NCBI RefSeq assembly: GCF_963675815.1
Contig: NZ_OY776574.1
Coordinates: forward strand, 2,164,001 to 2,228,000
Length of the DNA: 64,000 nucleotides
Reading direction: 5' to 3'
Origin: an uncultured Desulfuromusa sp.
GTDB lineage: Bacteria > Desulfobacterota > Desulfuromonadia > Desulfuromonadales > Geopsychrobacteraceae
This document shows positions 51,999-60,824 of the stretch, one piece after another; within the stretch, counting starts at the first letter, position 1; each line of letters starts with the position of its first letter. Made by a program: the position numbers and the translations under genes. The notes beneath the pieces are model-generated. The model was not told the DNA's origin and did no database searches. It was given only the letters and a program-made list of their open reading frames with translations.

Positions 51999-54685
51999 TT
52001 AATCCTCATCTGTGGTTGCAAAGGCTTTATCCAAAATTTGCTGCTGCTCAATTTTATGGAGTCGGTTGGAACCAACTGCGGTGCTGGCCGAGCGCTTACG
52101 ACCAATATATCTCGGTTCCCGGCCGATCAGATCACGCAATTGAGGACGCAGATAATCCCAAGCCCCAGCGTTGGCAATTTCTTCCTGAACCCAGCAATAA
52201 TCAACCGATTTTTTGTACGGTTTGAGAATTTTTTTCCAGGAGTTCTCTATGGAGTGGGTAAATTTGTTCAACTCTGACAAGAGCAACATCGTTGTGATTG
52301 CCATCCTGACGCTGCTGCAGCAGATCATAATAGATCTTTCCGGCACAAAGAATCACTCGCCGACATTGCTTGGGACTCAGGTCATCAGCCAGAATTTCCT
52401 GGAAATGTCCGCCTGCTAAATCCGCCAGACTTGAAACGCAAGCGGGATGACGCAACAGAGCTTTAGGGGTAAACAGAATCAGCGGACAGCGGTGGCGGGT
52501 GCGAACCTGACGGCGCAACAAATGAAATAATTGTCCCGGGGTACTGGCATTGACAATTTGCATATTGTTATTGGCGCAAAGCTGCAGATACCTTTCCATT
52601 CGGGCACTGGAATGTTCGGGTCCCTGACCTTCATAGCCATGAGGTAAAAACATGGTAATACCGCATGGGCGATCCCACTTGGCCTGGCTGCTGGCAATAA
52701 ACTGATCAATAATCACCTGAGCGCCGTTGGCAAAATCACCAAACTGTGCTTCCCAAATTGTCAGGTCGTCAGGTGTCTCTACTGCATATCCGTAGTCAAA
52801 CCCCAAGACGGCCATTTCAGAAAGCATGCTGTTGAATACGTCAAAGCGACATCCTGCCAGCGCGGCAATATCCGCCAGAGGAGTATATTCCTTGGCCGTG
52901 GTTGTGTCATAGAGAGTTGCATGACGATGATTGAAGGTGCCGCGCCGGGAATCCTGTCCTGAGAGACGAATAGAGGTGCCTTCATGAACCAGGCTCGCCA
53001 TAGCCAGAGACTCAGCAGTTCCCCAATCGATTTTTGTTCCTTCAGCGACAGATTTACGGCGCTTTTTAAGGAGTGAAGTAATTTTCCGGTGGGGGGTAAA
53101 ACTTTCCGGGGACTGTGGTTAATGAGGCGCTCAACTGCTGAAGTGTCTCCTGGTTAACAGCTGTTTCGACCGGTTCAAAGCTGAATTCCCGAGAAATGTG
53201 GGCCCATTGCTTCATGAACTCTTCATGGAGTGGACAGACTTCATTGCTGAGAGCATCTTCCAGATTCTGGTCAATCTCACTTTCAATCGCTTCCAGCTCT
53301 TCCGTTGAAAACCCCTCAAGAAGCAGTTGGGTTTTATAGATTTCAGCCGTTAATGGATGATTGCGGATTTTTTCGTACATCAGGGGTTGGGTGAAAAAGG
53401 GTTCGTCTCCCTCGTTGTGTCCATGCCTGCGATAGCAGATGACCTCAATAACGACATCCTTACGAAACTTCTGACGAAATTCGATGGCCATGGTCGCAGC
53501 CTGAATCAGCGCTTCAGGGTCGTCACCATGGACATGGAAGATCGGCGCCATCAACATTTTGGCAATATCGGTAGAATAACAGGTCGAACGCGCATCGACC
53601 GGCATCGTTGTAAATCCAATCTGATTGTTGATGACCACATGCAACGTACCACCGGTCTTGTATCCGGCCAGTTGCGAAAGGTTGAGGGTTTCAGCCACAA
53701 CTCCCTGACCTGCAAATGCCGCATCTCCGTGAATCAGTAGCGGCATGACCAGTTGCCCGCCATCTCCCTCGATGCGGTCCTGGCGCGCGCGACATTTTCC
53801 TTCGACAACAGGATTGACTGCCTCCAGGTGACTTGGGTTCGAAGCGAGAGACAGATGCACGCAGCCATCAGTAAAGCAACGGTCGGTTGAATAGCCTTTA
53901 TGATATTTGACGTCCCCCTCACCGACAATTTGGCACCCAGCATTGTCGGCAAACTCTGCAAAGAGGTTTGCCAGAGGTTTTTTGAAAATATTGACCAGAA
54001 CATTGAGCCGTCCCCGGTGTGACATGCCGATCACAACATGCTGCAAAGAAAGTTCGGCGGCTTTTTCAATGAGATGATCCAGGAGTGGAATCGTTGACTC
54101 CGCACCCTCCAGAGAAAATCTTTTCTGGCCGACAAATTTACGGTGCAGGAAGGATTCAAACTTGGTGGCTTGAAGCAGCATCTTGATGGTTGCAAGCTTT
54201 TTTTCGCGGCTTATATTCGTGCGTAGCCGGGATTCTTCAGCTTTTTGCTGGAGCCACTTTCGCTCCTCAAGGATTGGAAGATGCATAAATTCCAAACCGA
54301 GAGAATGACAATAGGTCTGCTCAAGAACATCTATAATCTCTTTGAGGGGGGCTTCAGGAAGAATAAAATTTTTGGTCGCAAAGGTGCGTTGCAGGTCTTT
54401 CTCTTCCAACCCGAATTCAGAAATCTGCAGCTGGGGATGATCAAGTGAACAGGGAGTCAAAGGATCAACGCACGCATAAAGATGACCAATGTCGCGATAG
54501 CGGTGGATCATTGTCTGTACTGCAGCAGGCTTGTGATCCAGAGCCGGAGAAACCTGATTGTCTATTCCCAGTTCAAAACCTTGAAAAAATGATCGCCACT
54601 CGTCGGATAGCTGGGTGGGATTATCTTTAAAAATCTGATACTGAGACTCTATCCACTCCGGACTGACATTGTTGTTAACACTCAT
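51999..54685 (-). pseudogene. sucA: 2-oxoglutarate dehydrogenase E1, split into three frames by two homopolymer indels
   Basis: E1 decarboxylates 2-oxoglutarate with thiamine diphosphate. The three segments are 54685-53066, about 53090-52201 and about 52230-51999. They align end to end with SucA: SPEWIESQYQIFKDNP, VVIGMSHRGRLNVLVNIF, SGQDSRRGTFNHRHATLYD, CAGKIYYDLLQQR and VQEEIANAGAWDYLRPQL. The first shift is at a C6 run (53096-53091 on minus): five C would read Y-P-H-R-K. The second is at an A7 run (52235-52229): six A would restore E-K-I-L-K. Removing both bases gives 894 residues, full length for SucA. It may be a young pseudogene, sequencing error or slippage-rescued. Confidence 0.9.
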
Positions 54686-54752
54686 TTTTTAGCTCACAAT
54701 TCATGGATATTTTATGGTTAGTTTTCAACGGGGGGCCTAAAAAACACATAAG

Positions 54753-54781
54753 AGTATAAAGCAGTCGTCAGTTTGCCGCAA
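54753..54781 (-). promoter_or_regulatory. sigma-70-like promoter of sucA-sucB-lpdA
   Basis: On the minus strand -35 TTGCGG (54781-54776), a 17-bp spacer and -10 TATACT (54758-54753), about 68 bp before the sucA start codon. Confidence 0.5.
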
Positions 54782-54848
54782 TAAAGACAGTAAAATAATG
54801 GAAACATAGGTAAATTTTTTATTTTAATTAAAGAGACTAAATAAAGTG

Positions 54849-54877
54849 TTGACCGATTTATTATTTCCTGCTATTTT
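54849..54877 (+). promoter_or_regulatory. sigma-70-like promoter embedded in an inverted repeat
   Basis: -35 TTGACC (54849-54854), a 17-bp spacer and -10 TATTTT (54872-54877). The predicted start is about 54884, inside the right arm of the repeat. Confidence 0.5.
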
Positions 54878-54897
54878 AGTAGGAAATAATAAATCGG
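54853..54897. repeat. 17-bp perfect inverted repeat over a promoter, likely operator
   Basis: CCGATTTATTATTTCCT (54853-54869) is exactly complementary to AGGAAATAATAAATCGG (54881-54897), with 11 bases between that extend the pairing by CTA/TAG. The right arm ends two bases before the GAAAGGAG ribosome-binding site of the next gene, and the arms bracket the promoter's spacer, -10 and start region. A DNA operator is more likely than an mRNA hairpin, because transcription would begin in the right arm. Confidence 0.75.
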
Positions 54898-54912
54898 CGA
54901 AAGGAGCAGAAA

Positions 54913-55101
54913 ATGGCAATGGAAGTTTCCGGCTCTATGAGCATCGCAGCTCAAGCGATGTCAACGAATAAAACGCAAGCAGGGTTTGATGTTCTCACCA
55001 AGTCTTTGGAGAAAACGGAACAAATGCAAGTGGGGGAACAACAACGTCTGCAAATAGCTGAACAGACAGGTAAAGGAAGCAGGCTCGACGTTAAAGCCTG
55101 A
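54913..55101 (+). CDS. Small conserved-type protein, weakly like YjfB putative motility proteins
   Basis: A 62-residue hydrophilic, largely helical protein. The pattern MEVSGSMSIAAQAMS, then VLTKSLEKTEQM, loosely resembles the ~60-residue YjfB family of putative motility proteins; this is a weak match by eye. ATG 54913 has AAAGGAG nine bases upstream. It is preceded by the promoter-inverted-repeat unit and followed by a 12-bp inverted repeat, so it appears to be an independently regulated single gene. Confidence 0.65.
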   Translation: MAMEVSGSMSIAAQAMSTNKTQAGFDVLTKSLEKTEQMQVGEQQRLQIAEQTGKGSRLDVKA

Positions 55102-55409
55102 TCTGTAACATAACAGATGGATCGAGAGACAGATTCCAAAAGAACCTGTCTCTCGATAACCCCACCTATCCCCCCTGTACTTGCTCTCGTCATTGTTATT
55201 TGAATTCCCATAGAGCGCACGATTTCGGGGGGATTCAATCCGGTATAAGCGTTCAAAATTTTTTTCCAGGCTAGAGTCGTTGACAGCTGGTGCAGTGTCG
55301 TTGAAATGTATTGCGGTCCTTTGAGGCTTGCTAAGCAACTCGATCTTAAGGTTCCCCCCCCCGGATCAATATATTTTAAAGAAATATCCTTTTCTCCCGG
55401 CAGGTTCTT
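55102..55409. other. Intergenic region between the small gene and the thioesterase gene
   Basis: Apart from the hairpin at 55121-55157, this 308-bp stretch holds a C9 homopolymer (55354-55362) and no reading frame with a ribosome-binding site. I see nothing else in it. Confidence 0.4.
55121..55157. terminator. hairpin downstream of the small gene, probable transcript end
   Basis: A perfect 12-bp stem ATCGAGAGACAG/CTGTCTCTCGAT with a 13-nt loop. No U tract follows, so it is a weak or factor-assisted terminator at best. Confidence 0.5.
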
Positions 55410-55775
55410 TTATGTTCCCATGCCATCCAGGCTACTGGGGCGGCCCTCTGCATTCAGATGGACAAAAGTTACTGAAATGCTGAAAACTTCTTTTTCCTGT
55501 GGAGCTCCCGGAGCGTCGGCAAACACAACAACACTGTAGGTGACTGATGTTCTGCCCTGCTTAACTTTATCGGTGTGAAACCGTAAAATAGAACCATTTT
55601 CAACACGATGTTTAAAACGACAGGCATCCATGCCAACAGTTACGAGATTGCGACCGGAATATTCCCTGGATGCAGCCATCCAGGCATTTTCATCGACCCA
55701 TTTCAGCATAACTCCGCCAAACAGATAACCATGATGATTTAAATGCTCCGGGCGAACGATAGTAAAGTTATCCAT
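55410..55775 (-). CDS. Acyl-CoA thioesterase, hotdog fold
   Basis: A 121-residue YciA/BFIT-like hotdog thioesterase, with HLNHHGYLFGGVMLKWVDENA holding the usual His/Gly and Asp catalytic region, then GRNLVTVGMDACRFKHRV. ATG 55775 follows AAAGGACTGAC and lies one base past the lipA stop codon, so the two genes are coupled. A longer frame to 55883 runs inside lipA and is not real. The acyl substrate is unknown. Confidence 0.88.
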   Translation of the reverse strand: MDNFTIVRPEHLNHHGYLFGGVMLKWVDENAWMAASREYSGRNLVTVGMDACRFKHRVENGSILRFHTDKVKQGRTSVTYSVVVFADAPGAPQEKEVFSISVTFVHLNAEGRPSSLDGMGT

Positions 55776-55776
55776 G

Positions 55777-56649
55777 TCAGTCCTTTCTGCCGGCATCATA
55801 CTGTTCTTCCGCATGATAAGAAGATCGAACCAATGGTCCTGCTTCAACGTGGGAGAACCCCAGGGCAAGACCTTTTTCGGCATAGCCGGCGAATTCTTCC
55901 GGAGTCACGTAACGTTGTACCGGAAAATGGTTGCGTGTTGGAGCCAGGTACTGGCCCAAGGTCAACAACCGGCAATGGTGCTTCCGAAGATCAGCCATGA
56001 CCTGAAGAACTTCTTCCTCAGTTTCCCCCATTCCCAGCATCAGCCCCGATTTGGTCATCACTTCCGGGTCATATTGATAAGCTTCTGCAAGGAGAGACAA
56101 ACTGCGCTGGTATTCAGCCTCCGGCCTTACCTGGGGATAAAGTCGGGGAACCGTTTCAATATTATGACCAAGGATATCCGGCTTTTCTGCAAGAATGCTT
56201 GTCAGGGCGTCCCAGTTTCCCTGGAGGTCGGAAATTAGCAACTCAATTCGACATGTGCTGGTCAACTTGCGGATCTCTTTGATCAAATCGACAAATTGGT
56301 TTGCGCCACCATCGACCAGATCGTCACGGGTCACCGTGGTGATGACTGCATGCTTGAGGTTCAACTCATAAATCGCTTTGGCTATCTTGGCAGGTTCTTC
56401 AGCATCTGGAAAGCTGGGATGTCCACTGCCAACATTGCAAAAGTGGCAGTGACGACTACAGATCGTGCCGAGAATCATAAAAGTTGCTGTCCCTTGGCTC
56501 CAGCACTCCCCCTGATTTGGACAGGCCGCACTCCGACAGACAGAATTAAGACCGTTGAGGCGATGGTAACGATCAATCCTGGTATAGTTTTCACCGGCGG
56601 GAAATTTGACTTTAAGCCAATCGGGTTTGCGAATATGGTTTTTTTCCAT
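55777..56649 (-). CDS. lipA: Lipoyl synthase
   Basis: A 290-residue radical SAM enzyme that inserts two sulfurs into protein-bound octanoyl groups. The auxiliary cluster motif CRSAACPNQGEC and the radical SAM motif CSRHCHFC are both intact, and the C-terminal LTLGQYLAPTRNHFPVQRYV is typical. It supplies lipoate for the SucB-type E2 encoded about 3.8 kb away. It forms an operon with the downstream thioesterase. The absence of lipB alongside is noted. Confidence 0.96.
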   Translation of the reverse strand: MEKNHIRKPDWLKVKFPAGENYTRIDRYHRLNGLNSVCRSAACPNQGECWSQGTATFMILGTICSRHCHFCNVGSGHPSFPDAEEPAKIAKAIYELNLKHAVITTVTRDDLVDGGANQFVDLIKEIRKLTSTCRIELLISDLQGNWDALTSILAEKPDILGHNIETVPRLYPQVRPEAEYQRSLSLLAEAYQYDPEVMTKSGLMLGMGETEEEVLQVMADLRKHHCRLLTLGQYLAPTRNHFPVQRYVTPEEFAGYAEKGLALGFSHVEAGPLVRSSYHAEEQYDAGRKD

Positions 56650-56724
56650 CTTGCTCTTTCCCTCTTCGTCTTTTAAACATTATGGGAAAACTGAACCTTG
56701 ACCGTGCTGATAAATAATTCTGTT

Positions 56725-56768
56725 TAAATAAAAACAGGGCTCGACTGTTGAGTAACAATCGAGCCCTG
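56725..56768 (-). terminator. intrinsic terminator after the rubredoxin gene
   Basis: On the minus strand CAGGGCTCGA and TCGAGCCCTG (56768-56735) form the base of a long stem, with TTGTT/AACAG extending it, followed by TTTTTATTT. Confidence 0.9.
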
Positions 56769-56792
56769 AGATTGATTAAGAAGCAACTGGAA

Positions 56793-56951
56793 TTAAGCTG
56801 GTTCAAAGTCTGATTTAGCAACACCACAGAGTGGACAGACCCAATCTTCCGGAATATCTGCAAAGCTGGTTCCTGCCTCAATACCGTTATCAGGATCACC
56901 TATAGCTGGATCGTAAATATAACCACAGACAATACATACATATTTTTGCAT
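56793..56951 (-). CDS. Rubredoxin
   Basis: A 52-residue rubredoxin. The two iron-binding pairs are CIVCGY (Cys6/Cys9) and CPLCGV (Cys39/Cys42), with the conserved YDPAIGDPDNGIEAGTSF and IPEDWVCP between. It carries single electrons in the cytoplasm, often to oxygen or peroxide reductases. ATG 56951 has a strong GAAGGAGG ribosome-binding site, and a terminator follows, so it is a single-gene unit. Confidence 0.96.
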   Translation of the reverse strand: MQKYVCIVCGYIYDPAIGDPDNGIEAGTSFADIPEDWVCPLCGVAKSDFEPA

Positions 56952-57074
56952 CTGAACCTCCTTCGTTTTAAAAGTTAAATGAATGCGCTGGAACTTATCA
57001 GTTTTAACCGATCATTACAATACTCATTGCACTGTTGAATATGAATTTTTTTGCGGTCTGTCCATGCCGAAATT

Positions 57075-57737
57075 TTAATCAATCATCTTCAGAAGTGCCG
57101 CCACAGTTTTTTCAATACCCTCTGCCGCTTCACTGATATTACCGGCAAGCATATAGGCGGGAGAGGTGATTATTTTGTTTTTTTCGTCAATAACAAACTC
57201 TCTGACCGGACACGACATGTGGGTTGCTCCCATGGACGTCAGGGCTTCTGCGGTATCTTTATCGGTACCAATCGTGACCTGGGGGGCCAGTTTATTGTCA
57301 CCGAGAACCTTGGCCACAAGAGCCGGTGCAATACAAACTGCCGCCAATGGTTTTTTCGCAGTGACGACTTCTTTGATGACCCGGGCCACTTCAGGATGAA
57401 CGTCACAATCGGGACCCTTGAAAGCAAAGTCACAGAGATTCTTTGCCGCTCCGAAACCGCCGGGAATGAACAGAGCGTCCAGGTCTGTGGTGTCAACTTT
57501 GGCGATATCCTGGATCTCACCGCGCACAATCCTGGCAGACTCTTCCAGAACGTTGCGACTAGCTCCCTCGGCTGGTTCACCAGTCAAATGATTAATGACT
57601 GTCTGTTCCATGTTGGGAGCCATGCTGACAACGTCTGCCCCAGCACGGTTAAGAGCCAGTAGAGAAATGACGGCTTCATGGATTTCACTGCCGTCGTAAA
57701 CACCGCACCCGGAAAGAATAACACCTACTTTTGCCAT
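57075..57737 (-). CDS. elbB: ElbB/ES1 family glyoxalase-like protein (DJ-1/PfpI superfamily)
   Basis: A 220-residue class I glutamine-amidotransferase-fold protein, with VILSGCGVYDGSEIHEAV at the N-terminus, ALFIPGGFGAAKNL and the nucleophile elbow AAVCIAPALVAKVLG. E. coli ElbB (GlxIII-like) has weak glyoxalase activity. ATG 57737 is preceded by GGAGG. It stands alone. Confidence 0.93.
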   Translation of the reverse strand: MAKVGVILSGCGVYDGSEIHEAVISLLALNRAGADVVSMAPNMEQTVINHLTGEPAEGASRNVLEESARIVRGEIQDIAKVDTTDLDALFIPGGFGAAKNLCDFAFKGPDCDVHPEVARVIKEVVTAKKPLAAVCIAPALVAKVLGDNKLAPQVTIGTDKDTAEALTSMGATHMSCPVREFVIDEKNKIITSPAYMLAGNISEAAEGIEKTVAALLKMID

Positions 57738-57838
57738 GGAATAACCTCCTGATTAATAATGGATGTTGTTAGCAGACCATCTTAAAGAAATTCAGTAGAA
57801 AGTTTAGCAGAACAATTTTCTTTTGTGTTTATAATCTT

Positions 57839-58432
57839 TTAGTTTCGGGGATAAAGGACGGCAATTCCATGAGCAATCTCTGTTCCCAAGGCCCTGAGCC
57901 GGTGTGGTTCATTTGAGTCCCAATAGACAGAATCGCCTGGATTGAGAATATAGGTTTCATTGCCATGCTTCAGTTCTACCTGTCCTTCTAAAATATAAAA
58001 AAATTCCTCTCCGGCGTGACTGACAGGCTGCGATTGATCGGTTTGGGCCGGATCGAATTCCACCAGAAAGGGTTCCATATGTTTATGTTTTTTTCCATAA
58101 GCCAGAGAATGATAAAAATAAGGCTGAGGGGAGCCGCCGTGACTGGGACGGCGGTACATACGCTCAGCATCATCGGATCGAACAACCAGGCACTTCTGGG
58201 TATTATCTTCTTCTTCAAAAAAAGTTTGCAGCGGTACTCTGAGACCTTTGGCGACCCGCAACAGGGTTGCCAGGGGAGGGATGACCTGGTCGTTTTCAAC
58301 CTGAGACAATAGCGGCTTTGAGAGTTCCGTCGTGTCAGAAAGATCCTGCAAGGTCATTCGCCGCTTTTGTCGCAGCTCCCGAATTTTCTGACCGATTTGC
58401 AACTCCTTGACTTCAGTTCTGAATTCGTTCAT
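57839..58432 (-). CDS. XRE family regulator with C-terminal cupin domain
   Basis: A 197-residue transcription factor. The helix-turn-helix (about 12-68) contains IGQKIRELRQKRRMTLQDLSD and SKPLLSQVENDQVIPPLATL. The C-terminal cupin (about 100-195) has HAGEEFFYILEGQVELKHG and DSVYWDSNEPH, including metal-type histidines. The effector is likely a small metabolite. ATG 58432 follows AAAAGGCTAGCA; the longer frame to 58492 lacks a site. It is divergent from the HAD gene, which it may regulate. Confidence 0.9.
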   Translation of the reverse strand: MNEFRTEVKELQIGQKIRELRQKRRMTLQDLSDTTELSKPLLSQVENDQVIPPLATLLRVAKGLRVPLQTFFEEEDNTQKCLVVRSDDAERMYRRPSHGGSPQPYFYHSLAYGKKHKHMEPFLVEFDPAQTDQSQPVSHAGEEFFYILEGQVELKHGNETYILNPGDSVYWDSNEPHRLRALGTEIAHGIAVLYPRN

Positions 58433-58576
58433 TGCTAGCCTTTTATGACAGTGTTTTACTAAACTTTTAGCGTCCATTGGCTTCTCAGTCAAGTGTTCAT
58501 AACGTTGTTGCGATTGGACGCTTATTTAATCTCTGTGGTAAAAGTACTTTTTGCTATTTGGGAGATAGGGGTGAAT

Positions 58577-59317
58577 ATGTCGAATCTGAGACCGGAAAAC
58601 AGGATCAAAGCAGTCCTGTTTGATCTTGATGGAACCTTGCTTCGCGCCCAGATGCGGGAGTTTATTCCCCGCTATCTACGGGCACTGTCTGCATATTGTA
58701 CTGACATTGTTGCGCCTGAAAAATTTGAAAAAACATTACTTGAAATTATCCGTGATCTTATCCATACGGAAGGTGATGGATTGAGAACAAATGAAGAGCG
58801 GGTTTACTCTAAAATGCAAAGGGATCTTGCCATTCCTGAATCGAGAATGCGTGAAAGTTTAGCTCTTTTTGAGCAAAATGATTTGAACGGCTTGCAGCAT
58901 TTTATTCACCCTATTCCGCTGGCTAAACAGATTGTCAGGAATTGTCATGAGGCTGGAGTTCCACTGGTGCTGGCGACAAATCCTGTCTTTCCGATGTTCA
59001 TGATCAGGGCACGTGTGCAGTGGGCTGAATTAGAGGAGGATTCGTTTGCTTTTATGACGAGTTATGAAAACAGTTACTATTGTAAGCCGCAATCGGGGTA
59101 TTTTGAAGGCATTGCCGCTCAGCTTAATGTTGCACCGGAAAATTGCCTGATGGTCGGGAACGATATCAATCACGACCTGGCTGCCGTAGCGACAGGAATG
59201 AAGACCTATCTGGTTGATACCTGGCTGATTGATCGGGACGGTCCCGAGTGGCCATGTGCAAATCGTGGGGATCATAGCTCCCTGCAAAAATTTTTGCGGG
59301 CGGAATTGAATTGTTGA
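58577..59317 (+). CDS. HAD family hydrolase
   Basis: A 246-residue phosphatase-like HAD protein. Motif I is LFDLDGTLL, motif II LVLATNP, and motif III/IV are KPQSGYF and MVGNDINHDL. It is similar to phosphoglycolate-phosphatase-like HADs, but the substrate cannot be told. I chose ATG 58577 after GGAGATAGGGG; an upstream frame from 58493 would overlap the divergent promoter region. It heads a plus-strand run of Nudix and repair genes. Confidence 0.88.
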   Translation: MSNLRPENRIKAVLFDLDGTLLRAQMREFIPRYLRALSAYCTDIVAPEKFEKTLLEIIRDLIHTEGDGLRTNEERVYSKMQRDLAIPESRMRESLALFEQNDLNGLQHFIHPIPLAKQIVRNCHEAGVPLVLATNPVFPMFMIRARVQWAELEEDSFAFMTSYENSYYCKPQSGYFEGIAAQLNVAPENCLMVGNDINHDLAAVATGMKTYLVDTWLIDRDGPEWPCANRGDHSSLQKFLRAELNC

Positions 59318-59376
59318 ACGGGATGTTGATGTCGTTTGGACTGAGAAAATTGTCGTGAAGCAGAAAGGATTGTCTG

Positions 59377-59907
59377 GTGAGTAAAATAGCTGAAGAAATT
59401 ATCTATCGTGGCCGGATCCTGGACCTGGCCCGTGAAGTTCATCTTATGCCCGATAGCAGCGAGTCACGCTTTGAAATTATAAAACATCCCGGCGGGGCGG
59501 CAGCATTGCCGATTCTGGATGATGGACGGTTATTGTTGATCCGTCAGTTCCGTCCAGCTGCGGAGGATTATATTTATGAAATTCCGGCCGGGCGGTTGGA
59601 AATCGGGGAAAATCCTTCGGGATGCGTCGAACGGGAACTGGAAGAGGAAATAGGCTATCGGCCGCAACAGCTTGAATCCTTGGGCTTTGTGTACAGTAGT
59701 GTCGGATTCTGTACCGAAAAAATTTTTCTTTTTATGGCAACACAACTGCAACAAACACAGACAGCTCTGGAACCGGATGAATTTATCGAGCCATGGGCCA
59801 TTCATCTGGATAAAGCGTTGGAAATGATTTCAGATGGAACGATAACAGATGCAAAAACCCAGATTGCGCTATTGCGTTATGCTCTGAAAATAAGGGAGAA
59901 CGCATAG
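59377..59907 (+). CDS. Nudix hydrolase, ADP-ribose pyrophosphatase type
   Basis: A 176-residue Nudix enzyme; the box GRLEIGENPSGCVERELEEE IGY fits G-x5-E-x7-REUxEE. The N-terminal strand-rich part (EIIYRGRILDLAREV) and FRPAAEDYIYEIPAG are characteristic of NUDT5/NudF-like ADP-ribose hydrolases. The start is GTG 59377, preceded by AAAGGA. The next gene begins one base after the stop codon. Confidence 0.9.
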   Translation: MSKIAEEIIYRGRILDLAREVHLMPDSSESRFEIIKHPGGAAALPILDDGRLLLIRQFRPAAEDYIYEIPAGRLEIGENPSGCVERELEEEIGYRPQQLESLGFVYSSVGFCTEKIFLFMATQLQQTQTALEPDEFIEPWAIHLDKALEMISDGTITDAKTQIALLRYALKIRENA

Positions 59908-59908
59908 C

Positions 59909-60778
59909 ATGTCACAGTTTGATACTTATCCTGCTCCAGTTGATCTTCCTTTTAACCGCGCTTGTCTGGATGATAATTTCCGCCTTGAAACTCCGGATCA
60001 GGACCCGGGAGGAGCGGGCGTCTGGTTGCTCTTGCAAGGGGGGGGAGTCTTAACTCTCGACAGCAAAGAGGGGCAAAAATTGCCGGAAGGAAATTCACCC
60101 ATTCCGGAAACATCGGAACGTCCTCTCTACATCGGTCAATGGCAGGGGCGTCCTTGCCGGTTGTTGCGTATTGACGATGGTGTAGAATTGCCTTGTCAGC
60201 TCCAACAGCATTCATTGCGGGCCTCGCCTACTAAAGTGCCGATTCCCATACTGTCTCTGGCCGGTCTCGGACAGATGATTCTCCATTGGGAAGAAAGCAG
60301 TCGGCATTGTGGACATTGCGGCGCAGAGACGGTGAGATTACCGGGACAGTGGGGGAAAGAGTGTCCCTCCTGCCATAATCATCATTTTCCCAGAATTCAT
60401 CCTTGCGTGATCGGCCTGGTTGTCAAAGGGGATGAAATTCTCCTGGCCCGAAAAGGGGAATGGGCTGATGGACGCTACAGTCTTGTTGCGGGATTTGTCG
60501 AGTTTGGTGAATGTCTGGAAGAGGCGATGGCCAGGGAAACGATTGAAGAGACAAATATCCAGATCAAAAATATTCGTTATATAGGAAGTCAATCCTGGCC
60601 TTTTCCCAGCCAGTTGATGTGTGGATTTATTGCTGATTATGCCGGGGGCGAGATTGTCCTGAACGACAAAGAACTGGCTGATGCCAAATGGTGCAGGCTG
60701 GACCAGCTGCCGACTCTTCCGCCAAACCGCAGTATTGCCCGCCATCTGATTGATCGCGCCGGGGAATTTTTACGCTAG
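59909..60778 (+). CDS. nudC: NAD(+) diphosphatase NudC
   Basis: A 289-residue NADH/NAD-capped RNA pyrophosphatase. A zinc ribbon (CGHCGAETV ... CPSCHNHHFPR) precedes the Nudix box GFVEFGECLEEAMARETIEE, and the NudC marker SQSWPFPSQLM follows. The N-terminal ~120 residues form the usual NUDIX-like domain. It is tightly spaced with the upstream Nudix gene. It may recycle NAD or remove NAD caps from RNA. Confidence 0.94.
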   Translation: MSQFDTYPAPVDLPFNRACLDDNFRLETPDQDPGGAGVWLLLQGGGVLTLDSKEGQKLPEGNSPIPETSERPLYIGQWQGRPCRLLRIDDGVELPCQLQQHSLRASPTKVPIPILSLAGLGQMILHWEESSRHCGHCGAETVRLPGQWGKECPSCHNHHFPRIHPCVIGLVVKGDEILLARKGEWADGRYSLVAGFVEFGECLEEAMARETIEETNIQIKNIRYIGSQSWPFPSQLMCGFIADYAGGEIVLNDKELADAKWCRLDQLPTLPPNRSIARHLIDRAGEFLR

Positions 60779-60824
60779 TAACAGACTCTTGAGAATCCTC
60801 ATCAGCGAATGAAAGAGAGTTTTA

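Noticed and set aside
51380..52225. 281-codon plus-strand frame opposite sucB
   Set aside because: It is a shadow of the Ala/Pro-rich linker and lipoyl domain of sucB, with low-complexity Ser/Ala translation and no start signal.
52201..52346. Programmed frameshifting at the A7 run in sucA
   Set aside because: Not excluded, but restoring the frame needs a one-base skip forward at two unrelated runs, and no known bacterial sucA uses recoding; indel or sequencing error is simpler.
55354..55362. C9 tract as a phase-variation switch
   Set aside because: It lies in non-coding sequence downstream of the thioesterase gene and outside any recognisable promoter.
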